A model generated the notes under the pieces. It did not search any database and had not been told where the DNA came from. It saw nothing but the letters and a program-made list of their open reading frames with translations. DNA of 64,000 nucleotides from Myxacorys californica WJT36-NPBG1 (GTDB taxonomy: Bacteria; Cyanobacteriota; Cyanobacteriia; Leptolyngbyales; Leptolyngbyaceae): positions 124,001 through 188,000 of the forward strand of contig JAHHHO010000001.1 of assembly GCA_019359315.1 (NCBI GenBank), read 5' to 3'. Of this stretch, positions 8,857-16,633 are shown piece by piece. Numbering within the stretch: the first letter of the stretch is position 1; every line of letters starts with the position of its first letter. A program made the position numbers and the translations under genes.

Positions 8857-9450
8857 ATGAGCAAAATCATGTCTTTCATCAAATCCATTCGTCTGACACA
8901 AGTTCTAACCGCCTTTCTGATGGGCGCGGTGTTACTCTTCAACACAGCTTGTAGCGGTCCAGCACAGGCAAAAATGTCTAATTCGGTCAAAACACCTTCT
9001 GGCGATGGTGGCCCTAATCCTGCTGGGCAAAACCAGCCCTACGAAGGCGGCATGAACAACTTCACCGATGCAGCCCCTTCGGGAAAAGCGGTTGAGGGCA
9101 CCGAGGGCCGGGTACAGCAGCTGATTGACAACGCTGATGCTATGAAGGCAAAGAGCCCGAAAGACTACGCGGAGAAGGTTTGGGACAATGGCCGTGGCCC
9201 AGAACGGGCGCAAGAGGTGGGAGACAAGCTGAAAGGACGCTTTCTTGATGATGGTAAGGATGAACTCAAAGCCACTGGCGATCGCGTTGTCGGAAGCGGT
9301 GAGCGTGCGGTTGAGAAAGCACAGGAATTGGGCGATCGCATCAGCAAGGGTGCTAGCGATGTGAAAGACAATGTAGTGGGCGCAGGAGACACGGTTTCTA
9401 CTAGCTCAAGACGCACTGGCGAAGGCATTAAGGGCAAGGCAGCAGACTAA
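8857..9450 (+). CDS. small predicted lipoprotein, paralogue B
   Basis: 197 residues. The signal IRLTQVLTAFLMGAVLLFNTACSG matches that of the upstream gene, with Cys near residue 31 as the predicted lipid anchor. The mature part starts Pro/Gly-rich. From residue 110 it becomes an amphipathic, charged helix-like region with repeats of the form GDRV-GSGERAVEKAQELGDRI, similar in composition to LEA-like or CsbD-like stress proteins; that likeness is compositional only. GGAG lies 7 bases before ATG 8857, and the 13-mer GGAGAATCTTATG recurs at 10273-10285. An in-frame ATG at 8869 is a weaker choice. A strong terminator lies 147 bases after the stop. Confidence 0.8.
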   Translation: MSKIMSFIKSIRLTQVLTAFLMGAVLLFNTACSGPAQAKMSNSVKTPSGDGGPNPAGQNQPYEGGMNNFTDAAPSGKAVEGTEGRVQQLIDNADAMKAKSPKDYAEKVWDNGRGPERAQEVGDKLKGRFLDDGKDELKATGDRVVGSGERAVEKAQELGDRISKGASDVKDNVVGAGDTVSTSSRRTGEGIKGKAAD

Positions 9451-9597
9451 TTAGTAGGCAGTCTACAGTCCAGTAGGTAGTAATCTACAGTTGACCATTC
9501 GTCTGATAGCAAGACATGCTAAGAGACTTGGCAAGGCGATTTCTGTTAGGCAACATGGATTAATGCACAGTCTGTAGAAGTGAATATCCAGGTAGTT

Positions 9598-9624
9598 AAG
9601 CCAGATGTGATATCTGGCTTTTTT
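9598..9624 (+). terminator. intrinsic terminator of the lipoprotein pair
   Basis: Perfect 9-bp stem AAGCCAGAT/ATCTGGCTT (9598-9606 with 9612-9620), 5-base loop, followed by TTTT. Confidence 0.9.
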
Positions 9625-9849
9625 CGTGAGCAATTTTAGCGCAGCAACCGACCGTTCGCTTTGGTTAATGATGCTGCACAAATTTTATGTATCTTTTGGG
9701 GTAATTGACACACCATTAAAATAGGATTATATTTACAATTAATCCGCCAATAAAGCTGATTTTTCATCCAAGGTTTATATCATCATGATGCAACATCCAC
9801 AGCATTGAAAGGGTGCAGACGATGTGAGGAACGGTTAGAAAAACTGAAT

Positions 9850-9941
9850 GCAAGCTCGATTTATATTGAGTCTATTTCAGAGCGCTCTTATGCTTGCTAA
9901 CGATTAGTTCATCGTGAAACCTAACTAAATCTTCACGGAGG
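9850..9941 (+). promoter_or_regulatory. possible folded leader before 9947
   Basis: GCAAGC (9850-9855) can pair with GCTTGC (9892-9897), and CGTGAA (9913-9918) with TTCACG (9932-9937). The second stem abuts and overlaps by one base the Shine-Dalgarno GGAGG (9937-9941), so its formation could hide the ribosome site. The stems are short. Confidence 0.3.
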
Positions 9942-9946
9942 AACGA

Positions 9947-10264
9947 ATGAAAGCTCCCAATTTCCTAAATTTGTTCAAGCGTTTTCGCTCAAAGCAACCT
10001 CAGAATTCTCTAGAATTTGCAACTCTATCCGTAGCAGTATCGCAATACCGCCTGCGGGACGATATCGGCACCGTGTCAAAGACGATTCACCCTCAGCAGC
10101 CGGGTCGCGTGGAGTACCGAGCTACCTGGTGGGATGCCGTCTGCCCCCATGACATCGTATTGCCCGCCGGAACCCAAGTGCGAGTCATCGAAACGATCAA
10201 CATCACTTTGGTAGTTGAGCCAGTTTCGCTTAATGGTTTGACGAATGCTTCAGACGTAGCCTAA
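9947..10264 (+). CDS. NfeD-type OB-fold protein
   Basis: 105 residues without signal peptide or membrane helix. Residues 30-97 (DDIGTVSKTIHPQQPGRVEY, WWDAV, LPAGTQVRVIETINITLVVEP) follow the pattern of the NfeD C-terminal OB domain: G-x-V near the start, P-x-G-R-V, W-x-A, then a G-T-x-V-R-V-x-x strand and L-V-V-E-P. Full NfeD proteins anchor this domain in the membrane next to SPFH/stomatin partners. Here only the soluble domain is present and no SPFH gene lies nearby. The role is therefore open. GGAGG at 9937-9941 fixes the start. Confidence 0.75.
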   Translation: MKAPNFLNLFKRFRSKQPQNSLEFATLSVAVSQYRLRDDIGTVSKTIHPQQPGRVEYRATWWDAVCPHDIVLPAGTQVRVIETINITLVVEPVSLNGLTNASDVA

Positions 10265-10282
10265 TTGTTGTAGGAGAATCTT

Positions 10283-10570
10283 ATGGAAAACCGCAGGTTC
10301 ACTAGGGGTTCAAATCGAAGGTCTGATTCTACAGGTTGCTTCTGCTCGCAGTGGGTAAAGTCTCGGTGGGCAACGCCTTGCTCTAAGCCGCATCCGCGCG
10401 ATCGCATTTCCATCCAACACTTGCTGCGCCGTCAGCCTAAGATGACTCGTCAGCAGATCGCACGCTCCTTCGGCGCCTCGTCTATCCTCTTCGTTCAGCT
10501 TGCCCAAACCAGCAAAGACGGAGAAGAGGTTCCCAACTCAGATTTTTGTAGTAGGATGATCGAGCCTTAA
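10283..10570 (+). CDS. doubtful 95-aa ORF, possibly decayed
   Basis: GGAG (10273-10276) stands 6 bases before ATG 10283, so initiation is plausible, and a hairpin follows the stop. The protein (MENRRFTRGSNRRSDSTGC) is rich in Arg, Ser, Trp and Cys and unlike a normal soluble protein in its first half. The second half (RQQIARSFGASSILFVQL) looks more natural. The other forward frame reads AGSLGVQIEGLILQVASARS before a stop, which has normal composition. A frameshifted or decayed gene fits both facts. No family recognised. Confidence 0.35.
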   Translation: MENRRFTRGSNRRSDSTGCFCSQWVKSRWATPCSKPHPRDRISIQHLLRRQPKMTRQQIARSFGASSILFVQLAQTSKDGEEVPNSDFCSRMIEP

Positions 10571-10953
10571 ATCCCCTTTTGCCTGCACTAAGCTAGATTG
10601 CCAGCTTGGTGCAGGCTTCATTGTTCTATCGTACTGCTGGAAACAGGGTTCTATCTAAGTTCTAACCCACAAACAAGACTAAGCAAGAGATATAATAATT
10701 ATGTAGATTCTGTGTAGTTCTGTCTACTAACAGATACAAATTTTGAACTTCAAAGTAGAGTTGTATGGAAGATCAAGGACAGGCATTACACCTAGCAGAA
10801 TAATTGCTCAATAATGCTCGAATTGATTCTTGTCAGAGTTTGTGCCAAACGCCAGTCGTAGTCAGATCCCCCCTACTGCCCTGGTTTCATGCCTCAAATT
10901 CAATGAATCGGGAAATGCCTGGGAACGCATAGTCGAGACGAAAAAGGATAGTT
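10571..10953. other. intergenic region, terminator hairpin plus leader
   Basis: 383 bases. The start holds a hairpin (10581-10616). Otherwise there is no coding frame. Near the end CAGGCATT (10780-10787) can pair with AATGCCTG (10914-10921), enclosing a GTTTG-TGC-CAAAC hairpin (10838-10850), a possible leader for the gene at 10954. Confidence 0.45.
10581..10622 (+). terminator. hairpin, probable weak terminator
   Basis: 14-bp stem with one G-T pair between 10581-10594 (GCCTGCACTAAGCT) and 10603-10616, loop of 8. The trailing TTCATT is a poor T-run. Confidence 0.55.
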
Positions 10954-11220
10954 ATGGCGGATAACAAAAACGCTTCTGTGGCAAACCATAAAACTAAGCC
11001 GCATGTTGCATCCAAGGTCAGAAAGCGTCTAAATCTTGACCTCTCTGAAGAAGCATATACGTTACTTCAAGAACTGGCGGAAGCTGAGGATAAGAACATG
11101 GCGGAGGTGCTGCGAACTGGTCTAGCTCTTTACGGCATTGCCCACGAAGAGAAGCTAAAAGGTCGGAGCCTTGGGGTTGTGCAAGACGATCGCGTGATCA
11201 AAGAGATCGTCATTACTTAA
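10954..11220 (+). CDS. ribbon-helix-helix (CopG/Arc-type) protein
   Basis: 88 residues. Residues 25-60 fit the ribbon-helix-helix fold: strand KRLNLDLSEEAYTLL, where alternating residues of the beta-ribbon would enter the DNA major groove, then helix EEAYTLLQELAEAE and helix MAEVLRTGLALYGIAHEE. Such proteins dimerise and often act as antitoxins or autoregulated repressors. No toxin gene follows: the next gene, 240 bases on, encodes a membrane protein. The basic N-terminal 20 residues are polar. The target is unknown. GGATAG lies just before the ATG, a fair ribosome site. Confidence 0.85.
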   Translation: MADNKNASVANHKTKPHVASKVRKRLNLDLSEEAYTLLQELAEAEDKNMAEVLRTGLALYGIAHEEKLKGRSLGVVQDDRVIKEIVIT

Positions 11221-11335
11221 TTTTCAGTACTTACATTTTCAGTATGTTAGACACCTTGTTAGACAATTTCTCAATCTCGTTCAGGCTCATCTTTCTAACT
11301 TCAGCTTTCCAGATCCAACCTTTCTAAATCCACTT

Positions 11336-11451
11336 GTAATTTCAGGACGGTGATTAACTTCAGCGAACCTATCGAGATGGTTAGAGCAATCTAACCCACG
11401 GAGTTGATCCTGTGGAATGAGGAGTCACTTTCCTGAAATTACGGATAGGTT
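11336..11451 (+). promoter_or_regulatory. pseudoknotted leader RNA candidate before 11460
   Basis: Seen directly: P1 is 12 perfect pairs, 11336-11347 with 11431-11442. Inside it is P2, GGTTAGA/TCTAACC (11379-11385 with 11390-11396), closed by a GCAA tetraloop. P3 is CACGGA (11397-11402) with 11408-11414, one bulged T at 11411. A second strand in the P1 loop, AACCTATC (11366-11373), pairs perfectly with GATAGGTT (11444-11451), which lies just 3' of P1 and touches the Shine-Dalgarno GAGG (11452-11455). P1 and the 8-bp helix together form a pseudoknot. This architecture resembles translational riboswitches in which a pseudoknot sets access to the ribosome site. I cannot match it to a known class. 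Confidence 0.6.
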
Positions 11452-11459
11452 GAGGTGTT

Positions 11460-11909
11460 ATGGCTTTGTCCACTGGAGAGTATCTTAATCGGCACAACAT
11501 TGATGAGATGGCAATTCAAATTGCGCCAATGGCGTCAGCTGAGGCTGATCACCATGCCCATTTAGCCCAGTCCTCGGTTCAATCGACTGAGAACTACCTA
11601 AATCGGCGCGGAATTGGAAGAGCGGATTTTGTAGCCGATGAAGCGCGGAGTCGGCTCAGATATGCGTTGAACGATCGCGTGATCGCGCTCTGGTCGTTGA
11701 TTGTAGCGATGGCGATTAGCGCAAAGCGCAACTCCGCAAGAACCGCGCCGTTTTGGCTGATGGCGTTAGTGTCGTTGCCCGCCTTTGGTATCCGAGAAGC
11801 CTATTCAGAACCGATGGAGAATGCGCTTCTGGTGGCGCTAGTGTCTGGTTGTGCAGGACTCTGTTACGTCATCACTCGTAACTTGCTTCCACCCAGCAAA
11901 GGAGACTAG
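11460..11909 (+). CDS. small membrane protein with duplicated N-terminal motif
   Basis: 149 residues, not recognised. The N-terminus carries an 11-residue motif twice: STGEYLNRHNI (4-14) and STENYLNRRGI (42-52), linked by a His-rich polar stretch (EADHHAHLAQ). Three hydrophobic segments follow, around residues 78-92, 100-116 and 122-142 (ALLVALVSGCAGLCYVITRN). The layout suggests a cytoplasmic N-terminal module on a small membrane anchor. GAGG at 11452-11455 lies 4 bases from the ATG, and the leader just before it can form a pseudoknot. The next gene is on the opposite strand. Confidence 0.7.
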   Translation: MALSTGEYLNRHNIDEMAIQIAPMASAEADHHAHLAQSSVQSTENYLNRRGIGRADFVADEARSRLRYALNDRVIALWSLIVAMAISAKRNSARTAPFWLMALVSLPAFGIREAYSEPMENALLVALVSGCAGLCYVITRNLLPPSKGD

Positions 11910-12025
11910 CGCCATTTCAAACATACTCGCTACAGACCCACGGGCACGGCACTGCCATGTCCCGACGCGAACCTATCGCATCCACAGGAATAAAATAGGC
12001 TGGCAATCTAAAGATCATTTCAGCC

Positions 12026-13951
12026 TCATTCCTCGTCTTCATCCTCTGGCTCGTCTTCATCACAGGAATCGGTTGGGTCAATCACAATTAGGTCAATCAC
12101 GATGTCGTTGTGATTGATTTCAATTTGGTGGGCCCATAACCGCTCAAACAACTCTGCGTATTGATTCAACTGAGTGATGCTTTGGTGAATTCTAAAAAGT
12201 AAGTTTCTCACGATGTCTGGCTGAAGGCTTTCCTCATTTAATGCCTCGATGCACTGTTGGTAATCTCTAATTTCGTTCACGGCGCGATCGTAATTTTCGT
12301 CAAAGTTCACAATTCGCGTCCTAATGGCGCGAATCAGATCTGGTTGTGTCTGGCTATCTAGTTTCTCGGCAGTACGCTCTAACCGCCTGAGCAGATACTT
12401 CGATCGTTCTAGTAAATCTTCAAGGCACGACAAGCGATCGTCGAGATCAATTCTTGCTTCTTCGATGGCAACACTGGCTTCGGCCAGTTGACGCAGGGCA
12501 CCTTGAGCGAAGAGAGATTGCTCTTGCGATCGCGCATAGCCTCGATCATCGCCAATCTGAGCATTTGTCCAATCCGTTTCGCTCGTCCAGAGTGCCCCTA
12601 GCAAATTTGCTGATTCTAAATTCGCGTCCTTGAGTCGGGTTCCAGTTAAGTTCGCTGATCGCAGATTCGCCCCTGCTAAGGTAGCTCCACTGAAGTTGCT
12701 GTAAATCAGGTAGGCTCGATTTAAATTTGCGCTCGTTAAATTTGCCGATTCTAGGTTGGCATAGAGCAAGTTTGCTCCTCCTAAACGAGCATGGCTTAAA
12801 TCAGCGCGATGAAGTTGTGCTCCGCTCAGAAAAGCACGGCTGAGATCCGCCTCTTGCAGATTTGCTTCGCTTAGATCAGCGTCATTCAAATTGGTTCGTC
12901 GCAGTAGCGCTTGACTCAAATCGGTATAGGTTAGATTCGCTCCTGCTAGTTTTGCTCCGCCAAAATGCACTTCTCTTAAGGTGGCGCGATACAAATTTGC
13001 CTCGCTTAAATTGGCACTGTTGAGTCTGGCTTTGGTGAGGTTGGCTCGGCTCAAGTTTACGGCGGTTAAATTTGCTCGACTAAGAGATGCATTGGGCAGA
13101 TCAGCACCCCTAAGGTCAGCCCCTGCTAAATCAGCGCCCTCTAGTTTAGCTTGGCTCAAATTGGCTTTATGCAATCTGGCAAAGCTGAGATGTGCGCCGT
13201 GTAGTTCAGCTTGACTGAGGGTTGCAAAACTCAGATCCGAACTTCTGAGCTTGGCGCGACGTAACCCTGCGTTGCTCAAGTCTGCCCTTCTCAGGTTGGC
13301 GCGGCTAAGATACGCACCGTGTAAGGTTGCATTTTGCAAATTCGCATTTTCTAAACAGGCAGATTCTAAGTTCGCCCCCATTAGCAGCGTATTAAATAGA
13401 TCTGCGTCATTCAGGTGCGATCGATTGAGATTTGCTTCGGTTAGACTCGCTCTTTGTAAAACTGCCTTCTTGAGACTCGCCTCTCTCAGAAAGGCGTTTG
13501 CCATCATCGCTAGGCTTAAATCTGCTTCCTCAAGCACAGCGTGGTTTAAACTTGTGAGCCGCATTGAAGCTTCACAAAGCGTCGCCTGACGAAGACTCGC
13601 GTGGTCGAGTTTGACATGATTGAGACTCGCTCTTTGAAGTGAGGCGCGATCGAGGACAGCGTAGTCCATCACCGCATGGTCGAGTTTGGCTTGGTCTAAG
13701 TTGGCGTCGCTCAAATCGGCGTGAGAAAGGCAAGAGCGTTGAAGAGAGGCTTCCTGGAGATTCGCTCGGAGCAATTTTGCATTGGTAAGAGTTGCTCCTT
13801 TGAGATTTGCCCGTTCTAAATTGGCATCGCTCAGATTTGCGTCCTGAAGATCAGTGCCGCTTAAGTCAGCATCAGTGAGATCGACTCCCTGTAAGTTTTG
13901 GCCTCGTAAGGTTTGTCTAGAGTAGTTGCCGCCCGGTTGGAAGTTGCACAT
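12026..13951 (-). CDS. pentapeptide-repeat protein with helical acidic tail
   Basis: 641 residues. From about residue 13 to 455 the sequence is almost unbroken A(D/N)Lxx pentapeptides (for example NLQGVDLTDADLSGTDLQDA), some 85-90 repeats, which fold as a right-handed quadrilateral beta-helix. A few coils deviate, with Val, Met or His at centre positions (residues 95-135). Residues 465-600 change to a charged helical region, probably coiled coil (SCLEDLLERSKYLLRRLERT). The end is strongly acidic (DSCDEDEPEDEDEE). No signal peptide is present, so it is probably cytoplasmic. Pentapeptide-repeat proteins are abundant in cyanobacteria and mostly of unknown role; DNA mimicry as in MfpA/Qnr is a known possibility but those are much shorter. 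Confidence 0.9.
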   Translation of the reverse strand: MCNFQPGGNYSRQTLRGQNLQGVDLTDADLSGTDLQDANLSDANLERANLKGATLTNAKLLRANLQEASLQRSCLSHADLSDANLDQAKLDHAVMDYAVLDRASLQRASLNHVKLDHASLRQATLCEASMRLTSLNHAVLEEADLSLAMMANAFLREASLKKAVLQRASLTEANLNRSHLNDADLFNTLLMGANLESACLENANLQNATLHGAYLSRANLRRADLSNAGLRRAKLRSSDLSFATLSQAELHGAHLSFARLHKANLSQAKLEGADLAGADLRGADLPNASLSRANLTAVNLSRANLTKARLNSANLSEANLYRATLREVHFGGAKLAGANLTYTDLSQALLRRTNLNDADLSEANLQEADLSRAFLSGAQLHRADLSHARLGGANLLYANLESANLTSANLNRAYLIYSNFSGATLAGANLRSANLTGTRLKDANLESANLLGALWTSETDWTNAQIGDDRGYARSQEQSLFAQGALRQLAEASVAIEEARIDLDDRLSCLEDLLERSKYLLRRLERTAEKLDSQTQPDLIRAIRTRIVNFDENYDRAVNEIRDYQQCIEALNEESLQPDIVRNLLFRIHQSITQLNQYAELFERLWAHQIEINHNDIVIDLIVIDPTDSCDEDEPEDEDEE

Positions 13952-14258
13952 GTTCTTCTACGTTGCCACACGGTTGAGTCGGAGAAAAGCGCCCTCACAG
14001 GATTTGGCAAAGTGGAGCGATCATCACTCATCATCGGATTATCTCTTATTGGGGTGAAGTAGCCGTATTTTGAAGTATCACTGCGATCGGCCAGTAAACC
14101 CACGGAAAGAATTCTTAAGAATCGGTTTTGTTGACGAAAAAAGTGCGTAGATTTAACAGGGCGTGCCACTCTGAAGTAGATTTGAGAGCGGCAAAGTTCT
14201 GCAAAATAACTTAGTAACCGTGTAACGATGAGCCTTATTTGCTTGATGTTCTAAACAT
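13952..14258. other. intergenic region, nothing distinct
   Basis: 307 bases between two minus-strand genes. I see no gene, terminator or repeat. It should hold the promoter of the pentapeptide-repeat gene, but no clear element stands out. Confidence 0.4.
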
Positions 14259-15578
14259 TTACTGAGGCTGCTGACCATACCAGTTCTGCAACGCCAAGCG
14301 ATGCACTTCTCGCCACGCTAACCCGTGCTGACGGGCGATCGCAGCACAGTCTTCATATTCCGGTTGAACATTGATGATTGCACCTTCTCTTGACGCCACT
14401 TTGATCTTCACTTGTCCATACTCAGTTTCCACAAGCTGAAACGCTCGATCCAGCATCGATCTCACCTGGGTAGAATGCCGAATTCCTAGAGTGCTTGTTT
14501 CTCGGAACAAAACTGTTTCGCACGCCCGAACCGTTTCTGGTGGACAAAGAACGGTCAGTAGAATTCCGGGACGGGACTTTTTCATACCGATCGCTTGTGT
14601 AAAGACATCGACGGCTCCTGCCTGGAAGAGGACATCGAACAAGTAACCGATCGCCTGAGGGTTGAGATCGTCGATTTGAGTTTCGAGAGCGGTGATCAGA
14701 GGAAGGGATGAGGGATGAGGGGGGTCTTCGACCCGCTTCGCGAGGAGGGATGAGGGGGAGAATCGAGCAATGGGCGTTTGGGTTTCTGAGGGAGAGGACT
14801 CTCCGATCCAGAGGCGGAGGATGTTTGGTAGGGGAAGATCGAGAGAGCCTGCACCGAGACCGACTTTCTGTAAGGTCATGTTGGGAGGTGCGCCGAATTG
14901 TGTGGCGAGCGTGGTTGCGATCGCGGCTCCGGTTGGAGTCACGAGTTCTCGCTCAATGCCGTTGCTGTAAACAGGCACTTGGCGCAGTTCCCACAGCTTC
15001 AGCACGGCTGGAACGGGAACGGGTAAACGCCCGTGAGCCGCGCGAATTGTGCCGCCTCCCGTGGGCAAGGCCGAACAGTAGAAGGTTTCAAGGTCGAGCC
15101 AATCCAACCCCAAACAGGTGCCGACTACATCCACGATCGCATCTACTGCTCCCACTTCATGAAAATGCACTTGCTTGGGTGCAATCCCATGCACGGCTCC
15201 TTCCGCTGCGGCGAGTTGGCGAAAAATCGCTAGACTCCACTTCTCCGCTCTCGTAGGTAACTGGGCTGCGCGAATCATCTGTTCAATGTCGGGCAAGTGT
15301 CGCTGCTTAGAATGAGAATGATGCGGGGCGTTTGATAGGTGAGCGCTCTGTGAGGCAGAATGGTGAGGGGAATCGTCACTCAAGTCCACATGTAGCTTGG
15401 TTGCCCGTTGTCCATTGCGCTGCACGCTTTCTGTCCACAGCTTGTATTCACCCGCAATGCCCAAAGGATCAAGGTGCTGAGTCAGGTAGTCTAATGGAAC
15501 GCCAACATCAATTAATGCACCCAGGCACATATCGCCTGCAATTCCCGTCGGACACTCAAGGTAAGCGACTTTACTCAT
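14259..15578 (-). CDS. larC: LarC, nickel insertion protein
   Basis: 439 residues from ATG 15578 ([26 protein letters not shown], the usual LarC N-terminus); an upstream in-frame ATG at 15614 is less likely. Further motifs are [25 protein letters not shown], and [17 protein letters not shown] in the C-terminal half. LarC inserts nickel into the pyridinium bis-thioacid precursor of the nickel-pincer nucleotide used by LarA-type racemases. larB, larE and larA are not in this window. A His-rich stretch near residue 90 ([20 protein letters not shown]) is typical of the family and could bind metal. The linker before [10 protein letters not shown] contains an extra peptide ([19 protein letters not shown]) encoded by a short palindromic insertion. 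Confidence 0.9.
   Translation of the reverse strand: MSKVAYLECPTGIAGDMCLGALIDVGVPLDYLTQHLDPLGIAGEYKLWTESVQRNGQRATKLHVDLSDDSPHHSASQSAHLSNAPHHSHSKQRHLPDIEQMIRAAQLPTRAEKWSLAIFRQLAAAEGAVHGIAPKQVHFHEVGAVDAIVDVVGTCLGLDWLDLETFYCSALPTGGGTIRAAHGRLPVPVPAVLKLWELRQVPVYSNGIERELVTPTGAAIATTLATQFGAPPNMTLQKVGLGAGSLDLPLPNILRLWIGESSPSETQTPIARFSPSSLLAKRVEDPPHPSSLPLITALETQIDDLNPQAIGYLFDVLFQAGAVDVFTQAIGMKKSRPGILLTVLCPPETVRACETVLFRETSTLGIRHSTQVRSMLDRAFQLVETEYGQVKIKVASREGAIINVQPEYEDCAAIARQHGLAWREVHRLALQNWYGQQPQ
14710..14757 (+). repeat. palindromic insert flanked by 13-bp direct repeats
   Basis: GAGGGATGAGGGG occurs at 14710-14722 and again at 14745-14757. Between them lie 22 bases with TTCGACCCGCTTCGCGAG. With the adjacent G they contain a GGGTC-TTC-GACCC hairpin and the palindrome TCGCGA. 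The unit lies within larC. It could be a mobile palindrome with target duplication, or a tandem duplication with period 35. Confidence 0.6.
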
Positions 15579-15692
15579 CGTTGTGACACCATTACAAGCT
15601 AGAAGAACTGGCACAGGCTAGAAAAACTGACACAGGCTAGAAAAATTGGAGCCCTTCCGGTTTCACCCTATATCCTATTTCAACAATCAGCT

Positions 15693-16358
15693 ATGGCGAC
15701 TACCTACAAGATTCATCCTGACACTCCACAAGCTCGTAGCGTTGATCAAATTGTCGATGCCTTGCGGAGTGGAGCGACCGTACTTTATCCGACCGATACG
15801 GTCTATGCGATCGGCTGCGATCTCAACTCAAAGTCTGGCGTGGAGCGGGTGCGAAAGCTCAAACAGATGTCTAATGACAAGCCCCTAACGTTCCTCTGTC
15901 CCTCACTTTCAGACATCGCTCAGTATGCCGTGGTGACTGATCAGGCCTATCGTATAATGCGGAGCTTGATTCCGGGTCCCTATACTTTTTTGCTGCCAGC
16001 AACGAAATTAGTTCCGAAGCTGGTCATGAATCCGAAGCGCAAGACGACTGGTATTCGCGTTCCCGATAGTGCTGTGTGTCAGGCCTTGCTATCGGCAATG
16101 GGAAATCCTTTGATTTCAACGTCTGCCCACGTTCCAGTAGACGATGAGACCATTCCAGTGAAAGTACGCGATCCAGAAAACCTGTCGTTAGCCGAATTAT
16201 TTGACAGTATGAATCGCTTGGTAGACGTTATTGTAGATACCGGAGAAGAACCGTCCTATACAGTATCCACAATTCTTGATCTGACGGGCGACGAGCCAGC
16301 GATGGTGCGGAAAGGTCTAGGATGGCAAGCAGCTTCCGAGTGGGCAAGCGTTGCCTGA
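15693..16358 (+). CDS. Sua5/YciO/YrdC-type protein
   Basis: 221 residues forming the YrdC domain: SGATVLYPTDTVYAIGCDL near residue 27, then VRKLKQMSNDKPLTFLC, PGPYTFLLPAT, and NPLISTSAHV near residue 148. YrdC/TsaC enzymes make threonylcarbamoyl-AMP from Thr, bicarbonate and ATP for t6A modification of tRNAs reading ANN codons. The KLKQMSNDKP and PGPYTFLL forms are closer to the YciO branch, whose exact role is less sure, so I do not give it the tsaC symbol. It lacks the extra C-terminal Sua5 domain. The ATG at 15693 is poorly supported by a ribosome site but matches family N-termini. Confidence 0.85.
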   Translation: MATTYKIHPDTPQARSVDQIVDALRSGATVLYPTDTVYAIGCDLNSKSGVERVRKLKQMSNDKPLTFLCPSLSDIAQYAVVTDQAYRIMRSLIPGPYTFLLPATKLVPKLVMNPKRKTTGIRVPDSAVCQALLSAMGNPLISTSAHVPVDDETIPVKVRDPENLSLAELFDSMNRLVDVIVDTGEEPSYTVSTILDLTGDEPAMVRKGLGWQAASEWASVA

Positions 16359-16475
16359 ACACCTTGAGCTGCCACCTGAATAACTGTCCACTTAATGAAA
16401 TGTAATTGAAGGTATTATTTATTACTTAGTTAGGCGATCGCTAGGTCTACATTCCTTACCCTAGCTAACGACAAA

Positions 16476-16536
16476 ACGGTTTTAACCGTCTGCCCTCAGT
16501 TGAAACGATCTCCTTCGGTTGGGAACTTTTCCAACC
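16476..16536 (+). promoter_or_regulatory. two inverted repeats upstream of hetZ
   Basis: ACGGTTTTAACCGT (16476-16489) is a perfect palindrome with 6-bp arms. GGTTGG (16517-16522) pairs with CCAACC (16531-16536). They lie 100-160 bases before the HetZ start in a 275-base gap and may be operators or part of a folded leader; neither is followed by a T-run. Confidence 0.4.
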
Positions 16537-16633
16537 ACCTCAAAAACTGACATATGCCCAGCTAACCTTTCCCGAAGCTATACGGCAATGACATGTAGAC
16601 ACTCATGTGCACTACCAAGTCCAGGTCGAACCT

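Larger units (their letters stand above)
9451..9946. other. intergenic region with terminator and leader
   Basis: 496 bases without a convincing gene. The first 170 bases end in a strong intrinsic terminator (9598-9624). The last 100 bases can fold as a leader for the gene at 9947. A short processed RNA between 9451 and 9624 is possible but not supported by anything specific. Confidence 0.5.

Noticed and set aside
10315-10326. GGGGTTCAAATC, like a tRNA T-loop
   Set aside because: The flanking bases do not form a T-stem, and no acceptor, D or anticodon arms are present.
12981-13589. Plus-strand frames across the pentapeptide-repeat gene
   Set aside because: They are shadows of the 15-base periodic coding sequence on the other strand.
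14708-15256. Plus-strand frames opposite larC
   Set aside because: Basic, Arg-rich shadow proteins; larC on the minus strand has all family motifs.
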